The notes under the pieces were generated by a model, which searched no databases, had not been told where the DNA came from, and saw only the letters and a list, made by a program, of their open reading frames with translations. The translations under genes were made by a program, and so were the position numbers. From Bacteroidales bacterium (lineage in GTDB: Bacteria > Bacteroidota > Bacteroidia > Bacteroidales > Muribaculaceae), in contig SUXJ01000002.1 of NCBI GenBank assembly GCA_015061005.1, positions 155,430 to 219,429 of the forward strand: 64,000 bases of DNA. Reading direction: 5' to 3'. Each line of letters opens with the position of its first letter. The first letter of the stretch is position 1. Of the stretch, positions 54,818 through 63,933 are shown in pieces.

Positions 54818-57286
54818 TTGCACTACATCGAAGTCATAGTCCCGCTGCCGCTAAATGCGACCTTCACCTATTCCGTATCGCCGGAAGAGCATTCCAAACT
54901 TCACGTAGGTTCGCGCGTCATTGTTCCATTTGGTCGCAGAAAATTCTACACGGCAATAGTGTGCAACTGCGTTGCTCTCGAACCAAAAGGCTACGAAGTC
55001 AAAAACATTCTACGCATTCTTGACGATTCCGATTGTCCCACACTTGTCCATCCCCAACTGAAGTTGTGGCAATGGATTTCTGACTATTATCTCTGCTCAA
55101 TTGGAGAGGTAATGAATGCAGCCCTCCCTTCCGGGTTAAAACTTGAAAGCGAAACGTTTCTTGAACTTGCTCCTTATGCCGACTCTTCGGAACTTGAGAA
55201 CCTTTCTGATGAAGAAGCTCTAATTTTGCAAGCATTAACCCACGACGGGAAAATGAGTCTCGGCGAAGTGACTAAAAAAACCGGGCTGACTGCTCGCCCC
55301 GAACACTATGTCACCCGACTGATTGATCGCGGTCTCATTATCGTTTCTGAAAAAATTCTCGAACGATACAGAACTCTACGCCAATCTATCGTATGCCTAC
55401 CCGAAGATTTCACCTCGAATGGCTGGAGGACATCGGCATTTGCATTGGTGAAAGGTGCCGCGAAACAAGAAAAACTACTCTTGGCGATATTGCAAATGGC
55501 AACTAAAACCGGTGAGGTGGAAAAATCCGCATTGCTTGAAAAGTCGGGCTGCTCGCCGGCAATATTAAAGGCTATAACAGAAAAAGGTATCGTCAATATC
55601 GTAAAACGTGATGTAAACAGATTTGCGGCAAATCCCGGTGCGGAACTGAAACCACTCCCCACCCTATCCGATGCGCAACAAGCTGCCCTAAATAATATCA
55701 TCACATCGTGGACTGAACAGCAACATAGCGTAACCCTTCTCCACGGAGTAACATCTAGCGGAAAAACTGAAGTATATATTCATCTTATAAGTCGGGCGCT
55801 GGCCGACCACAAACAAGTCCTGTTCTTAGTCCCCGAAATTGCGCTGACCACTCAATTAACCGGACGCCTGCAGCGAGTATTCGGCACTAAAGTAATCGTC
55901 TATCATAGCAAATTTACCGACAACGAACGAGTCGATATCTGGAAACGACTTCGCCAATCGACTGAACCATGCGTAGTTATCGGTGCGCGCTCTTCAATTT
56001 TCCTGCCATTCTCCACATTAGGTCTGGTAATCGTTGACGAAGAACACGAACCGAGCTATAAGCAATATGACCCTGCGCCAAGATATAATGCACGTGATTG
56101 TGCAACTGTTCTCGCATCAATGCATGGTGCAAAAACTCTGCTTGGTAGTGCTTCACCCGCGATTGAAACAACCTACAAAGCTCAATCAGGACGCTACGGC
56201 TACGTGCAGCTAACTGAGCGATACGGTGGCGTTAAACTACCGGAAATTGAAGTTGTTGACATGAAAAAGGAGTGGAAAAAGGGCTATTTAAACTCCCCTT
56301 TCGCTCCGTCAGTCAAAGATCAAATCCGCAACTCGCTCAGCCGAGGCTCACAGTCCATCGTGTTCCACAATCGTCGCGGTTTTGCACCTATGGCACGATG
56401 CAAACAGTGTGCCCACGTGCCCAAATGCGAATGCTGCGACGTTTCATTAACTTACCATCGCAACGAAGACAAACTCATTTGCCATTATTGCGGAGCATCC
56501 TACCCTCTACCCAAAACTTGCCCTGTTTGTCAAGAGCCTGCCATAGAAATTATTGGCTATGGAACAGAGAAGATTGAAGACGAAGTCCAAAAAGAATTTC
56601 CAACGGCTCGTATCCTAAGAATGGACCTTGACACGACCAGAAACAAGGACGGCTATCAAGAAATTATCAACACTTTCTCCGAGCACAAGGCCGACATTCT
56701 TGTTGGAACCCAAATGGTTACCAAAGGATTAGACTTCGATGCCGTTAACATTGTCAGCGTTCTCAGCGCCGACACTCTAATCAACCTACCCGACTTCCGA
56801 GCCTCCGAGCGCGCTTTCAATATGTTGCTGCAAGTGGCAGGCAGAGCAGGCCGCCGCGACACAGCTGGAAAAGTTATCGTGCAAACCGGTCAACCGGATC
56901 ATCCGGTCCTAAAGTTCCTCACCGAACATAACTACAATGACTTCTATAACTATGAATTAGAGCAACGCCGGCAGCGATTCTACCCTCCGTTTTCACGAAT
57001 GATTTTCATATACTTGAAGCACCGAGAGGAAACAACGCTTCAGGTTCTTGCCGAACAATACGGAGCCAAGCTTCGCTCACTTCTCGGCAATAGAGTCAAT
57101 GGCCCCGACAAACCCGCTGTCGGACGCATTCAATCGCTTTACATTCGCCGTTTCATGCTAAAAATCGAGGTCGGTGCCTCTATGCTCAAAGTGAAAGAAC
57201 TGCTGCGCAAACTCTACGAAGAAATGCACGATGAATCGCCGGCAATGCGATCAGCAACCATCTACTATGACGTAGATCCCGCATAA
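54818..57286 (+). CDS. priA: Primosomal helicase PriA (TTG start)
   Basis: Restarts stalled replication forks. 822 residues. Walker A LLHGVTSSGKTEVY near 307, DEEH box IVDEEHEPSYKQYD, eight zinc cysteines (CKQCAHVPKCECC, CHYCGASYPLPKTCPVC) and helicase motifs GTQMVTKGLDF and LLQVAGRAGRRD. The start must be TTG at 54818: the queC stop lies in frame just five codons earlier, there is no ATG until deep in the protein, and HYIEVIVPLPLNATFTY is the normal family N-terminus. Nothing notable follows in 57287-57368. Confidence 0.96.
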   Translation: MHYIEVIVPLPLNATFTYSVSPEEHSKLHVGSRVIVPFGRRKFYTAIVCNCVALEPKGYEVKNILRILDDSDCPTLVHPQLKLWQWISDYYLCSIGEVMNAALPSGLKLESETFLELAPYADSSELENLSDEEALILQALTHDGKMSLGEVTKKTGLTARPEHYVTRLIDRGLIIVSEKILERYRTLRQSIVCLPEDFTSNGWRTSAFALVKGAAKQEKLLLAILQMATKTGEVEKSALLEKSGCSPAILKAITEKGIVNIVKRDVNRFAANPGAELKPLPTLSDAQQAALNNIITSWTEQQHSVTLLHGVTSSGKTEVYIHLISRALADHKQVLFLVPEIALTTQLTGRLQRVFGTKVIVYHSKFTDNERVDIWKRLRQSTEPCVVIGARSSIFLPFSTLGLVIVDEEHEPSYKQYDPAPRYNARDCATVLASMHGAKTLLGSASPAIETTYKAQSGRYGYVQLTERYGGVKLPEIEVVDMKKEWKKGYLNSPFAPSVKDQIRNSLSRGSQSIVFHNRRGFAPMARCKQCAHVPKCECCDVSLTYHRNEDKLICHYCGASYPLPKTCPVCQEPAIEIIGYGTEKIEDEVQKEFPTARILRMDLDTTRNKDGYQEIINTFSEHKADILVGTQMVTKGLDFDAVNIVSVLSADTLINLPDFRASERAFNMLLQVAGRAGRRDTAGKVIVQTGQPDHPVLKFLTEHNYNDFYNYELEQRRQRFYPPFSRMIFIYLKHREETTLQVLAEQYGAKLRSLLGNRVNGPDKPAVGRIQSLYIRRFMLKIEVGASMLKVKELLRKLYEEMHDESPAMRSATIYYDVDPA

Positions 57287-57368
57287 AATACTATATACAC
57301 ATCAGACCCAAACGCATAAACATACATTTGAGTCTGAATAATTCCAAACACTAAATATTATAGTATCT

Positions 57369-57704
57369 CTAAATTCCCTTATCTATGGATTTTATTGTAA
57401 GCAAATAACTTATTATAATGCAAATAGTCATGAATCCGGCCACCCATATTCCAATCATCGCATCGATTCCTTTATAAATGAAAATCGTTGATGTTAGTAG
57501 AATTATATATGGAAATGATAAGATCTCATTCACCATTCGCAAAAATATAGGAGCAAAAGCGCTGTTGCCTACCTTCTTTAAGAGCAATCGAAGCAGCTGA
57601 ACACAAAATAAGACTAATGAGGCACCGCCAATTATCGCTGCTAACATCAAAACTAATGTATCGTCAAAGAGCCCGTTAGCAATAAAAGGCAAGGAGCAAC
57701 ACAT
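57369..57704 (-). CDS. Hypothetical membrane protein
   Basis: 111 residues from ATG 57704; a TTG at 57716 would add four. Three hydrophobic segments are seen: TLVLMLAAIIGGASLVLFCV (about 16-35), ILSFPYIILLTSTIFIY and IWVAGFMTICIIISYLL near the end. No family recognised, no consensus promoter, and isolated between convergent priA and purT. Composition looks like a real membrane protein. Confidence 0.5.
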   Translation of the reverse strand: MCCSLPFIANGLFDDTLVLMLAAIIGGASLVLFCVQLLRLLLKKVGNSAFAPIFLRMVNEILSFPYIILLTSTIFIYKGIDAMIGIWVAGFMTICIIISYLLTIKSIDKGI

Positions 57705-57810
57705 TATATTAGACAACGCTGATAATATCGAGGTCCTTTAATATTGGCATCTGTCATTCAATGGTATTCACTCAAAATTGACCGAACAATTTTGATAAAA
57801 GCCACATTGT

Positions 57811-58995
57811 TTACTTAACCTCAACATTTAATTTGCTCAGCGCACGTTCTGCTTTGGCCCGAGCAGAATCCACGTCAGAATCTGTGGCTAAAATAACAGC
57901 CATTCGGCGGTGTCCCTTCACCTCAGGTTTACCGAATATGCGCATCTGAGTTCCGGGCTCGGCAAGCACATTTTCAAGGTTACCCATAACAACTTCTTTG
58001 CTATTACCTTCAACAACGACTGCTGCCGATGCCGACGGACCGAAGAAGCGAATTTCAGGAATGGGCAAGCCCAACACTGCGCGAGCGTGCAAAGCAAACT
58101 CGCTGAGGTCTTGTGAAATCATCGTTACCATGCCGGTATCATGCGGACGCGGTGAAACCTCGCTGAAAATCACCTCATCACCCTTGATAAACATCTCAAC
58201 ACCGAACAAGCCATATCCGCCAAGTGCGTCAGTTACCTTTTTGGCAATGTCTCGTGCTTTTTCAATAGCAACAGCCGACATGGGCTGTGGCTGCCATGAA
58301 TATCTGTAGTCTCCGTTAACTTGAACGTGACCAACCGGCTCGCAGTACTCGGTACCAGACACTGAACGAACAGTCAAAAGCGTGATTTCATAATCAAAAT
58401 CCACAAAGCCTTCAACTATCACCCGACCGGCATCTGCGCGCCCGCCTTCGCGAGCTTCTTTCCATGCCGCATCTATTTGATCGGCAGTCTTAATGGTGCT
58501 CTGACCGTGACCGCTCGAACTCATTACGGGCTTCACCACACATGGCAACCCGATTTCTTTCACAGCAGCATCAAATTCTTCCTTAGTCGATGCAAATCGA
58601 TAAGCCGAAGTGGGTAATCCGAGTTCCTCGGCAGCAAGTCGGCGAATACCTTCGCGATTCATCGTGAGCAGGGTCGTATTAGCTGTCGGAGTAACGTTAT
58701 AACCCTCCTTTTCGAGCTCAACCAAAGTGTCGGTGGCAATAGCTTCCACCTCGGGGATAATGTGATCCGGACGCTCCAATTCCACCACTCTGCGAATCTC
58801 TGCGCCATCAAGCATATTGAAAACGTGACATCTGTTTGCCACTTGCATTGCCGGAGCTGACGCATATTTATCACATGCAACCACCTCAACGCCATAGCGT
58901 TGAAGTTCGATTGTCACTTCTTTACCGAGTTCACCGCTACCAAGGAGCAGTACTTTTTTACCTGAAGGAGTGAATGGAGTTCCGATTTTAGCCAT
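57811..58995 (-). CDS. purT: Formate-dependent GAR transformylase
   Basis: ATP-grasp enzyme that formylates glycinamide ribonucleotide with formate, ADP and phosphate, in purine synthesis. 394 residues: [20 protein letters not shown] near 15, [52 protein letters not shown] and [20 protein letters not shown]. It does not need folate, unlike PurN. It follows the Crp/Fnr gene by 38 bases with no promoter between them. Confidence 0.96.
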   Translation of the reverse strand: MAKIGTPFTPSGKKVLLLGSGELGKEVTIELQRYGVEVVACDKYASAPAMQVANRCHVFNMLDGAEIRRVVELERPDHIIPEVEAIATDTLVELEKEGYNVTPTANTTLLTMNREGIRRLAAEELGLPTSAYRFASTKEEFDAAVKEIGLPCVVKPVMSSSGHGQSTIKTADQIDAAWKEAREGGRADAGRVIVEGFVDFDYEITLLTVRSVSGTEYCEPVGHVQVNGDYRYSWQPQPMSAVAIEKARDIAKKVTDALGGYGLFGVEMFIKGDEVIFSEVSPRPHDTGMVTMISQDLSEFALHARAVLGLPIPEIRFFGPSASAAVVVEGNSKEVVMGNLENVLAEPGTQMRIFGKPEVKGHRRMAVILATDSDVDSARAKAERALSKLNVEVK

Positions 58996-59033
58996 TGTGT
59001 TCTGATATTAAATTGGTTATATTATTTTCTGAT

Positions 59034-59732
59034 TTATCCGTATCTGCTGATTTTATGAAGCGCATCCTCATTAAGAATGCAAATGCGGCGGCCATCAACC
59101 GTAATCAACCGCTCGCTAACGAACGATGACAAGGTTCTGATAGCATTAGCCGTAGTCATGTTCGACAAATTTGCCAAATCCTCACGACTCATATATATCT
59201 TAAGCGTAGAAGAATCCTCCTCGAACCCGTAATTCTCAATCAGCAATATCAACGCTTCGGCCAATCTGCCTCTAATGTGCTTCTGGGTCAGATTAACGAT
59301 CTTAGTGTCCGAATTGCCCAAATTTGTTGATAATTCCTTAATGAAATGACGAGCCACTCCATTATTACGCTGAATCAGCTCGTCAACAATCACAAGCGGA
59401 AGAGTGCCAACCGTGCTTTGTTCAAATGCTGTTGCTGAACTGACATATAATTCTCCGGCAAAATATGCTCGATAACCGAAATACTGCACCGGGCGAATCA
59501 GTCTGATAATCTGCGACCGTCCGCCAATTCCGTCTTTTGACTTCTTAACTTTACCCTTTATGAGACACCAAAGCATCTCCGGCTTATCATGCTCAGCATA
59601 GATGATTTGGTTTTTCTTAAAATGATGCAGAGTAAAATTTTCAGTCACCAAGCGTTTTTCATCGGTTGTCAAAACCGACCACAGCTCGGCGAGATCTTCT
59701 CGTACTACCTGTTCAAGAACTTCTTTAATCAT
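59034..59732 (-). CDS. Crp/Fnr family transcriptional regulator
   Basis: 232 residues. Cyclic-nucleotide-binding fold at about 20-135 (FTLHHFKKNQIIYAEHDKPE, FGYRAYFAGELYVSSATAFE) and a C-terminal helix-turn-helix at about 165-225 (MSREDLANLSNMTTANAIRT). No cysteine cluster for an iron-sulfur centre and no clear cAMP-binding Arg-Ser, so the effector is unknown. It has a full promoter that faces efp, with a 12-base palindrome under the -33 element. Confidence 0.92.
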   Translation of the reverse strand: MIKEVLEQVVREDLAELWSVLTTDEKRLVTENFTLHHFKKNQIIYAEHDKPEMLWCLIKGKVKKSKDGIGGRSQIIRLIRPVQYFGYRAYFAGELYVSSATAFEQSTVGTLPLVIVDELIQRNNGVARHFIKELSTNLGNSDTKIVNLTQKHIRGRLAEALILLIENYGFEEDSSTLKIYMSREDLANLSNMTTANAIRTLSSFVSERLITVDGRRICILNEDALHKISRYG

Positions 59733-59767
59733 TTTTACCTATTTGCTATTCGCACCTATATATGCCG

Positions 59768-59798
59768 CAAAGTTACAAAATTTAGATTACTTGCGCAA
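59768..59798 (-). promoter_or_regulatory. Promoter of the Crp/Fnr-purT unit
   Basis: On the minus strand TTG (59796-59798), 20 bases, TAACTTTG (59768-59775). The start codon follows 35 bases later. Confidence 0.85.
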
Positions 59799-59800
59799 GT
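59789..59800. promoter_or_regulatory. 12-base palindrome between divergent promoters, possible operator
   Basis: ACTTGCGCAAGT is its own reverse complement. It covers the -33 TTG of the Crp/Fnr promoter and lies three bases before the -33 TTG of efp, the position expected for an autoregulatory site. The half-site differs from the classical Fnr TTGAT. Confidence 0.4.
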
Positions 59801-59802
59801 TT

Positions 59803-59833
59803 TTGCGTTTTTGCTGGAAAAGACGTAACTTTG
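59803..59833 (+). promoter_or_regulatory. efp promoter
   Basis: TTG at 59803-59805, 20-base spacer, TAACTTTG at 59826-59833; ATG of efp at 59875. Confidence 0.87.
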
Positions 59834-59874
59834 CACCACTGAAACTTAACACAAATTGAAATTTTTAGACTCTT

Positions 59875-60441
59875 ATGGCAACAACTGCTGATTTTAAAAA
59901 CGGTATGTGCCTCGACATCGATGGCCAATATTATTTCATCGTAGAATTCCTTCATGTTAAACCCGGTAAAGGTCCGGCTTTCGTTCGCACTAAATTGAAA
60001 AACGTTCGTACAGGTCGCATCCTCGACAAAACTTGGAACTCCGGCGTTAAAGTTGAAGAAGTGCGCATCGAACGTCGCCCCTATCAATACTCCTACAAAG
60101 ACGAGCTCGGCTACCACTTCCTCCACACTGAAACATGGGAAGAAATCATCGTTGCAGGCGAAAGCATTGAAGGCGTTGAATTCCTCAAGGACGGCGACAT
60201 TTGCGAAGCTATGGTACACGCTGCAAGTGAAACAGTCCTCACTTGCGAAATGCCTCAGTCCGTTGTCCTCGAAATCACATACACTGAACCCGGCATCAAA
60301 GGCGACACTGCCACTAACACCCTCAAGCCCGCTACTGTTGAAACAGGAGCTACCGTACGCGTGCCCCTCTTCTGCAACACCGGCGACAAAGTTCGTGTGG
60401 ACACTCGCAACGGCTCATACGTTGAACGCGTAAAAGAATAA
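59875..60441 (+). CDS. efp: Elongation factor P
   Basis: Rescues ribosomes stalled at polyproline. 188 residues, normal. Domain I has the tip loop [17 protein letters not shown] with Lys32 at the modified position, domains II and III are complete, and the ending [16 protein letters not shown] is the EF-P signature. Codon use is strongly biased, as in abundant proteins. No modifying enzyme is visible in the window. Confidence 0.98.
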   Translation: MATTADFKNGMCLDIDGQYYFIVEFLHVKPGKGPAFVRTKLKNVRTGRILDKTWNSGVKVEEVRIERRPYQYSYKDELGYHFLHTETWEEIIVAGESIEGVEFLKDGDICEAMVHAASETVLTCEMPQSVVLEITYTEPGIKGDTATNTLKPATVETGATVRVPLFCNTGDKVRVDTRNGSYVERVKE

Positions 60442-60461
60442 TTCCTCCAATCGAATAAATG

Positions 60462-60503
60462 AAATGGTGACAAAGGCTTCTAATCAAGCCTTTATCGCCA
60501 TTT
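60462..60503 (+). terminator. Long hairpin between efp and nusB
   Basis: AAATGGTGACAAAGGCTT pairs with AAGCCTTTATCGCCATTT over 18 positions with one G-U and one mismatch, around the loop CTAATC. It ends 18 bases before nusB. The T-run after it is weak (TTTATAAT), so it is a terminator or attenuator candidate. Confidence 0.55.
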
Positions 60504-60520
60504 ATAATGATAAATCCTAA

Positions 60521-61960
60521 ATGGTTAATCGCGTACTGATACGCCTCAAGGTCGTTCAGCTTCTTTATAGCTATATGCTCTCAAGAAGCGAGTTTAAAGT
60601 GGAGACGCCTATCGAAACGTCATCCCCTGACCGTAGGTATTCCTATGAGGCTTATGCCGAACTGCTTCTGCTCTTGTTAGAACTGTCCGGCTATAAAGTC
60701 TTAGCCAATAGAACCACTCCGCCACAAATATTGGCAGCTATTTCCGGTGCTCGGTTTGCAGATACAAAGGTGGCACGTTTCCTGGCCGCCAACGATGATG
60801 TCCGAGCCATAATAGCAAATTATGGAGAACGCATCGTGGCATTCGACAATGCTATCCCCGAGGTGGTTGCCAAACTCAAAGCAATTCCTGCATATCGTGC
60901 CCTGTCAAAAATAAAAGCAAATGAGGTAACGCCCTCCGATGAAATCGATTTTTGGAAATCCGCAATCTTAGCCATTGCCAAACTGCCTTCTGTTGGCGAA
61001 GCTCTGCGCTCTAATGCGAACTTCACAAATCGCGGATTGGATATGGGCACTAAAATGCTCGTTGAAACGCTAAAAACATACAGCGACACTCGCAACTTGC
61101 TCTCTACCTGCAAGAAAGACCTTCAGCGCTCCCTTGACCAAGCCTACGACCTATATCATTGGTTGCTTTGGCTCCCGGTTGAAATTATTCGCGCCAATGA
61201 GGCTCGAATGGAAGCTAATGCAAACAAATATCTGCCTACCGAGGAGGATCTGCATCCCGACCGCCGATTTGTGGAATCCAAGCTCATTGAATCAATTGCC
61301 TGCCATGAAGGTATGCAGCATTACATAACCTCAAAGGGCATCAATTGGACCGATGACATCAGCCTTATCCCACGCTTACTCGATTTGGTAATGCAATCAG
61401 AGTATTACAAAGAATACATGGCAACTCCGGGAGCGAAATCCATTGAAGATGAACTGATTCTTTGGCGCAAGCTGATGAAACATATCATCTTACCCTCGGA
61501 AGACCTGAGTGAATGCCTCGAAAATCGTTCAATCTTCTGGAATGATGACGTTGAAGTTATGTCGAGCTTCATGCTCAAAACGATGCGACAGTTGGCAGAT
61601 GATCCCAACCACTCTTTGATGCCCGAATTCAAAGATGAAGAGGATGCCGAATTCGGAATAAAGCTATTTAACTCAGCAGTAACTCACCGCGAAGAATACC
61701 GCGCACTCATTGATGAATTCATCAACGTTAAACGCTGGGATTCCGAACGTGTTGCGCTCATGGACGTTATTATACTTATAACGGCCTTGGCGGAAGCTAT
61801 TGACTTCCCTAACATTCCGCTTTCGGTTACTACCAACGAGTACGTTGAAATTGCCAATTGGTACTCCACTGCACGCAGCGGCTCTTTCATCAATGGTATC
61901 CTCGCTACTATCACCGACAAGCTCCGTAAGGAAGGTAGAATTATCAAAAAATTTAATTAA
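60521..61960 (+). CDS. nusB: Transcription antitermination factor NusB, extended form
   Basis: 479 residues, about three times the E. coli length. The start MVNRVLIRLKVVQLLYSYML matches the Bacteroidota nusB-like protein, and the C-terminal third (about 330-475) holds the NusB helical core: IKLFNSAVTHREEYRALIDE, WDSERVALMDVIILITALAE and FPNIPLSVTTNEYVEIANWY. The extra central helical region is typical of the phylum. NusB binds boxA RNA with S10. It is 29 bases before yajC. Confidence 0.93.
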   Translation: MVNRVLIRLKVVQLLYSYMLSRSEFKVETPIETSSPDRRYSYEAYAELLLLLLELSGYKVLANRTTPPQILAAISGARFADTKVARFLAANDDVRAIIANYGERIVAFDNAIPEVVAKLKAIPAYRALSKIKANEVTPSDEIDFWKSAILAIAKLPSVGEALRSNANFTNRGLDMGTKMLVETLKTYSDTRNLLSTCKKDLQRSLDQAYDLYHWLLWLPVEIIRANEARMEANANKYLPTEEDLHPDRRFVESKLIESIACHEGMQHYITSKGINWTDDISLIPRLLDLVMQSEYYKEYMATPGAKSIEDELILWRKLMKHIILPSEDLSECLENRSIFWNDDVEVMSSFMLKTMRQLADDPNHSLMPEFKDEEDAEFGIKLFNSAVTHREEYRALIDEFINVKRWDSERVALMDVIILITALAEAIDFPNIPLSVTTNEYVEIANWYSTARSGSFINGILATITDKLRKEGRIIKKFN

Positions 61961-61989
61961 TAACACAATAACTAAACAACACTACGATT

Positions 61990-62301
61990 ATGGACCAGAG
62001 TTATAGCTCATTGATTATGATTGTTTTGCTGATCGTCGTATTCTACTTTTTCATGATTCGTCCTCAGCAAAAGCGTCAAAAAGAAACTATTAAATTCCGC
62101 AACTCTCTCACCAAAGGAAGCAAGGTACTCACTGCAGGCGGTATTCATGGAACTATTGCTGAAATCTCCGAAGAATCAAACGTTGTAATGCTCGAAATTG
62201 CTCCGGGCACTCGTATCCGCATCGAAAAAGCAATGCTTTATCCCTCTGCCGAGGATGCTCAAGCTGACGTAGCAAACGCCGTAAATGCAGATAAAAAATA
62301 A
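61990..62301 (+). CDS. yajC: YajC, accessory subunit of the Sec translocon
   Basis: 103 residues. One N-terminal membrane helix (LIMIVLLIVVFYFFMIRPQQ) and the RPQQKRQKE motif, then FRNSLTKGSKVLTAGGIHGT and the small soluble domain. Works with SecDF. The last 17 bases overlap the next gene. Confidence 0.95.
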   Translation: MDQSYSSLIMIVLLIVVFYFFMIRPQQKRQKETIKFRNSLTKGSKVLTAGGIHGTIAEISEESNVVMLEIAPGTRIRIEKAMLYPSAEDAQADVANAVNADKK

Positions 62302-63280
62302 GTTTAAACTTAATTCATTGAAAGAGCGGATGACGAAGATTCGTCATCTGCTCCGTTCTTCTCGCGGACAAGACATATTGCTGTTTCTTGTCTTTGTCAT
62401 GGTGAGCTATGGAGTATGGATGGTTCTAAAACTTAATGACTCCTCTCACTATGATTTCAACGTTGAGCTGAAAATATCCGATGTCCCCGAGGGGGTTCAC
62501 TTTATTAGCGAAGTCCCCAAGAATCTTCATGCAAGCATTCTCGACAAAGGTTTGAACCTCGCAAAAATCGCATGGGGAGGCAAACCTCAACTAAAACTTA
62601 AATACACTGATTTCAGCTATGATGAAATCAACGATAAACTGACCTTGAGCCGCCAATCCTTACGGTCCCAAATGAGAGAAATTTTTGGCAGTAACGCTCA
62701 AATCACGGCTACAAATCCTGACTCTCTGTCGTTCATAGTAACAAGGAGAGCTCCCCGTAAAGTAAAAGTGATTCCCGATGTTGACGTTACTCCGGTTGGT
62801 CAATGCGTAATTTCCGGGCCGGTCATCGTGGAACCAGACAGCGTCTTAATATATTCCCCGGCCCACGCCAACACTCCTCCTCAAACGATCCTCACTGAAC
62901 GACTTGTGCGCTCGGAAATCAAAGACACTCTATCCTTTGAACTAAGCATTCTGAATAGCTCAACAACCAAAGCTGAGCCCGCAAAAGTAAAAGTTACAAT
63001 ACCGGTAGAACCTTTGATGTCGAAAACTCGTAATATTGCCGTTGAGCTAATCAACGAACCGGCATCTGGCAATGTAGTCCTGTTTCCCACAAAAGTACCC
63101 GTAAGCTACTTGTTGCCAATGAGTTTGTTTAATGCCGAACGCGGAACTGTCACTGTTGTTGCTGACTATAGCAAACGCTCGGCGAATAGAATACCGATTC
63201 GCATCACAAATCACCCAAAGGACTATCGAGCTGTAGAAGTTTCAACCGACAGCGTTGACTATATCTTTGAGCAACCCTAA
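62285..63280 (+). CDS. YbbR-domain membrane protein
   Basis: 331 residues. One membrane helix (DILLFLVFVMVSYGVWMVL, about 30-48) followed by extended, YbbR-like repeats on the outside (FNVELKISDVPEGVHFISEV; VIPDVDVTPVGQCVISGPVI; VAVELINEPASGNV). Usually beside cdaA and glmM in Firmicutes; in Bacteroidota it follows yajC and precedes coaE, as here. It overlaps yajC by 17 bases; a later ATG at 62330 would remove the overlap but is less natural. Confidence 0.88.
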   Translation: MQIKNKFKLNSLKERMTKIRHLLRSSRGQDILLFLVFVMVSYGVWMVLKLNDSSHYDFNVELKISDVPEGVHFISEVPKNLHASILDKGLNLAKIAWGGKPQLKLKYTDFSYDEINDKLTLSRQSLRSQMREIFGSNAQITATNPDSLSFIVTRRAPRKVKVIPDVDVTPVGQCVISGPVIVEPDSVLIYSPAHANTPPQTILTERLVRSEIKDTLSFELSILNSSTTKAEPAKVKVTIPVEPLMSKTRNIAVELINEPASGNVVLFPTKVPVSYLLPMSLFNAERGTVTVVADYSKRSANRIPIRITNHPKDYRAVEVSTDSVDYIFEQP

Positions 63281-63290
63281 TTTCCTTACT

Positions 63291-63851
63291 ATGAAGCGAG
63301 TAATCGCAATAACAGGTGGCATCGGAACCGGCAAGTCCGTTGTCTGCCATATTCTCAGTGCATTAGGCTTCCCTATCTACGAATGCGATAGTCAAGCCAA
63401 AATCATAATGGACACTGACTCCGAAATGAAACAGCGCATAGCTCATGAAATCACTCCACGTGCCCTCAACCACGACCTGAGTCTAAATCGCGCTGAAATT
63501 GCCAAGGTAGTATTTTCTTGTCCCGAAAAGCTCAATGCTCTTAACTCAATAGTCCATGGAGCGGTAAGAGAACATTTTATCAAATGGGCCGATGCTCAAA
63601 CCGCACAAACCGTATTCGTTGAAACGGCCATTTTATATGAAAGCCGCTTCAATGAGTTAGTCAGCGAAATTTGGGAGGTAACAGCCCCCATGGAAACTCG
63701 TATCAAACGAATTGCCATGCGTAGCGGACTTACTCACAATGAAATCCTCAACCGTATTTCCAGCCAAAAATCAGAAAGCCACCGCACTCACACCCTCATC
63801 GTAAACGACTCTCAAACTCCACTCCTACCTCAAATCCTCCCTCTAATTTAA
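63291..63851 (+). CDS. coaE: Dephospho-CoA kinase
   Basis: Last step of coenzyme A synthesis. 186 residues from ATG 63291 (MKRVIAITGGIGTGKSVVCH), which places the P-loop at residues 9-16; the upstream in-frame ATG at 63255 lies inside the YbbR gene. YECDSQAKIIMDTD, the ETAILYESRF segment and the C-terminal HTLIVNDSQTP are family motifs. Ten bases after the YbbR gene, it ends the efp-side run. Confidence 0.96.
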   Translation: MKRVIAITGGIGTGKSVVCHILSALGFPIYECDSQAKIIMDTDSEMKQRIAHEITPRALNHDLSLNRAEIAKVVFSCPEKLNALNSIVHGAVREHFIKWADAQTAQTVFVETAILYESRFNELVSEIWEVTAPMETRIKRIAMRSGLTHNEILNRISSQKSESHRTHTLIVNDSQTPLLPQILPLI

Positions 63852-63873
63852 TCACTTGTCAACCCAAATAAAT

Positions 63874-63916
63874 AAGAGACTGTCTAACAATAAAAAGTTG
63901 GGGAGTCTCTTTTTTG
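63874..63916 (+). terminator. Terminator after coaE, or end of a mobile element
   Basis: AAGAGACT (63874-63881) pairs with AGTCTCTT (63904-63911); an inner TCTAAC/GTTGGG pairing extends it, and a run of T follows. It would end coaE transcription. The AGACTGTCTAACAA sequence also resembles ends of some insertion sequences. Confidence 0.65.
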
Positions 63917-63933
63917 TGCAAAAATTGCAGAAA

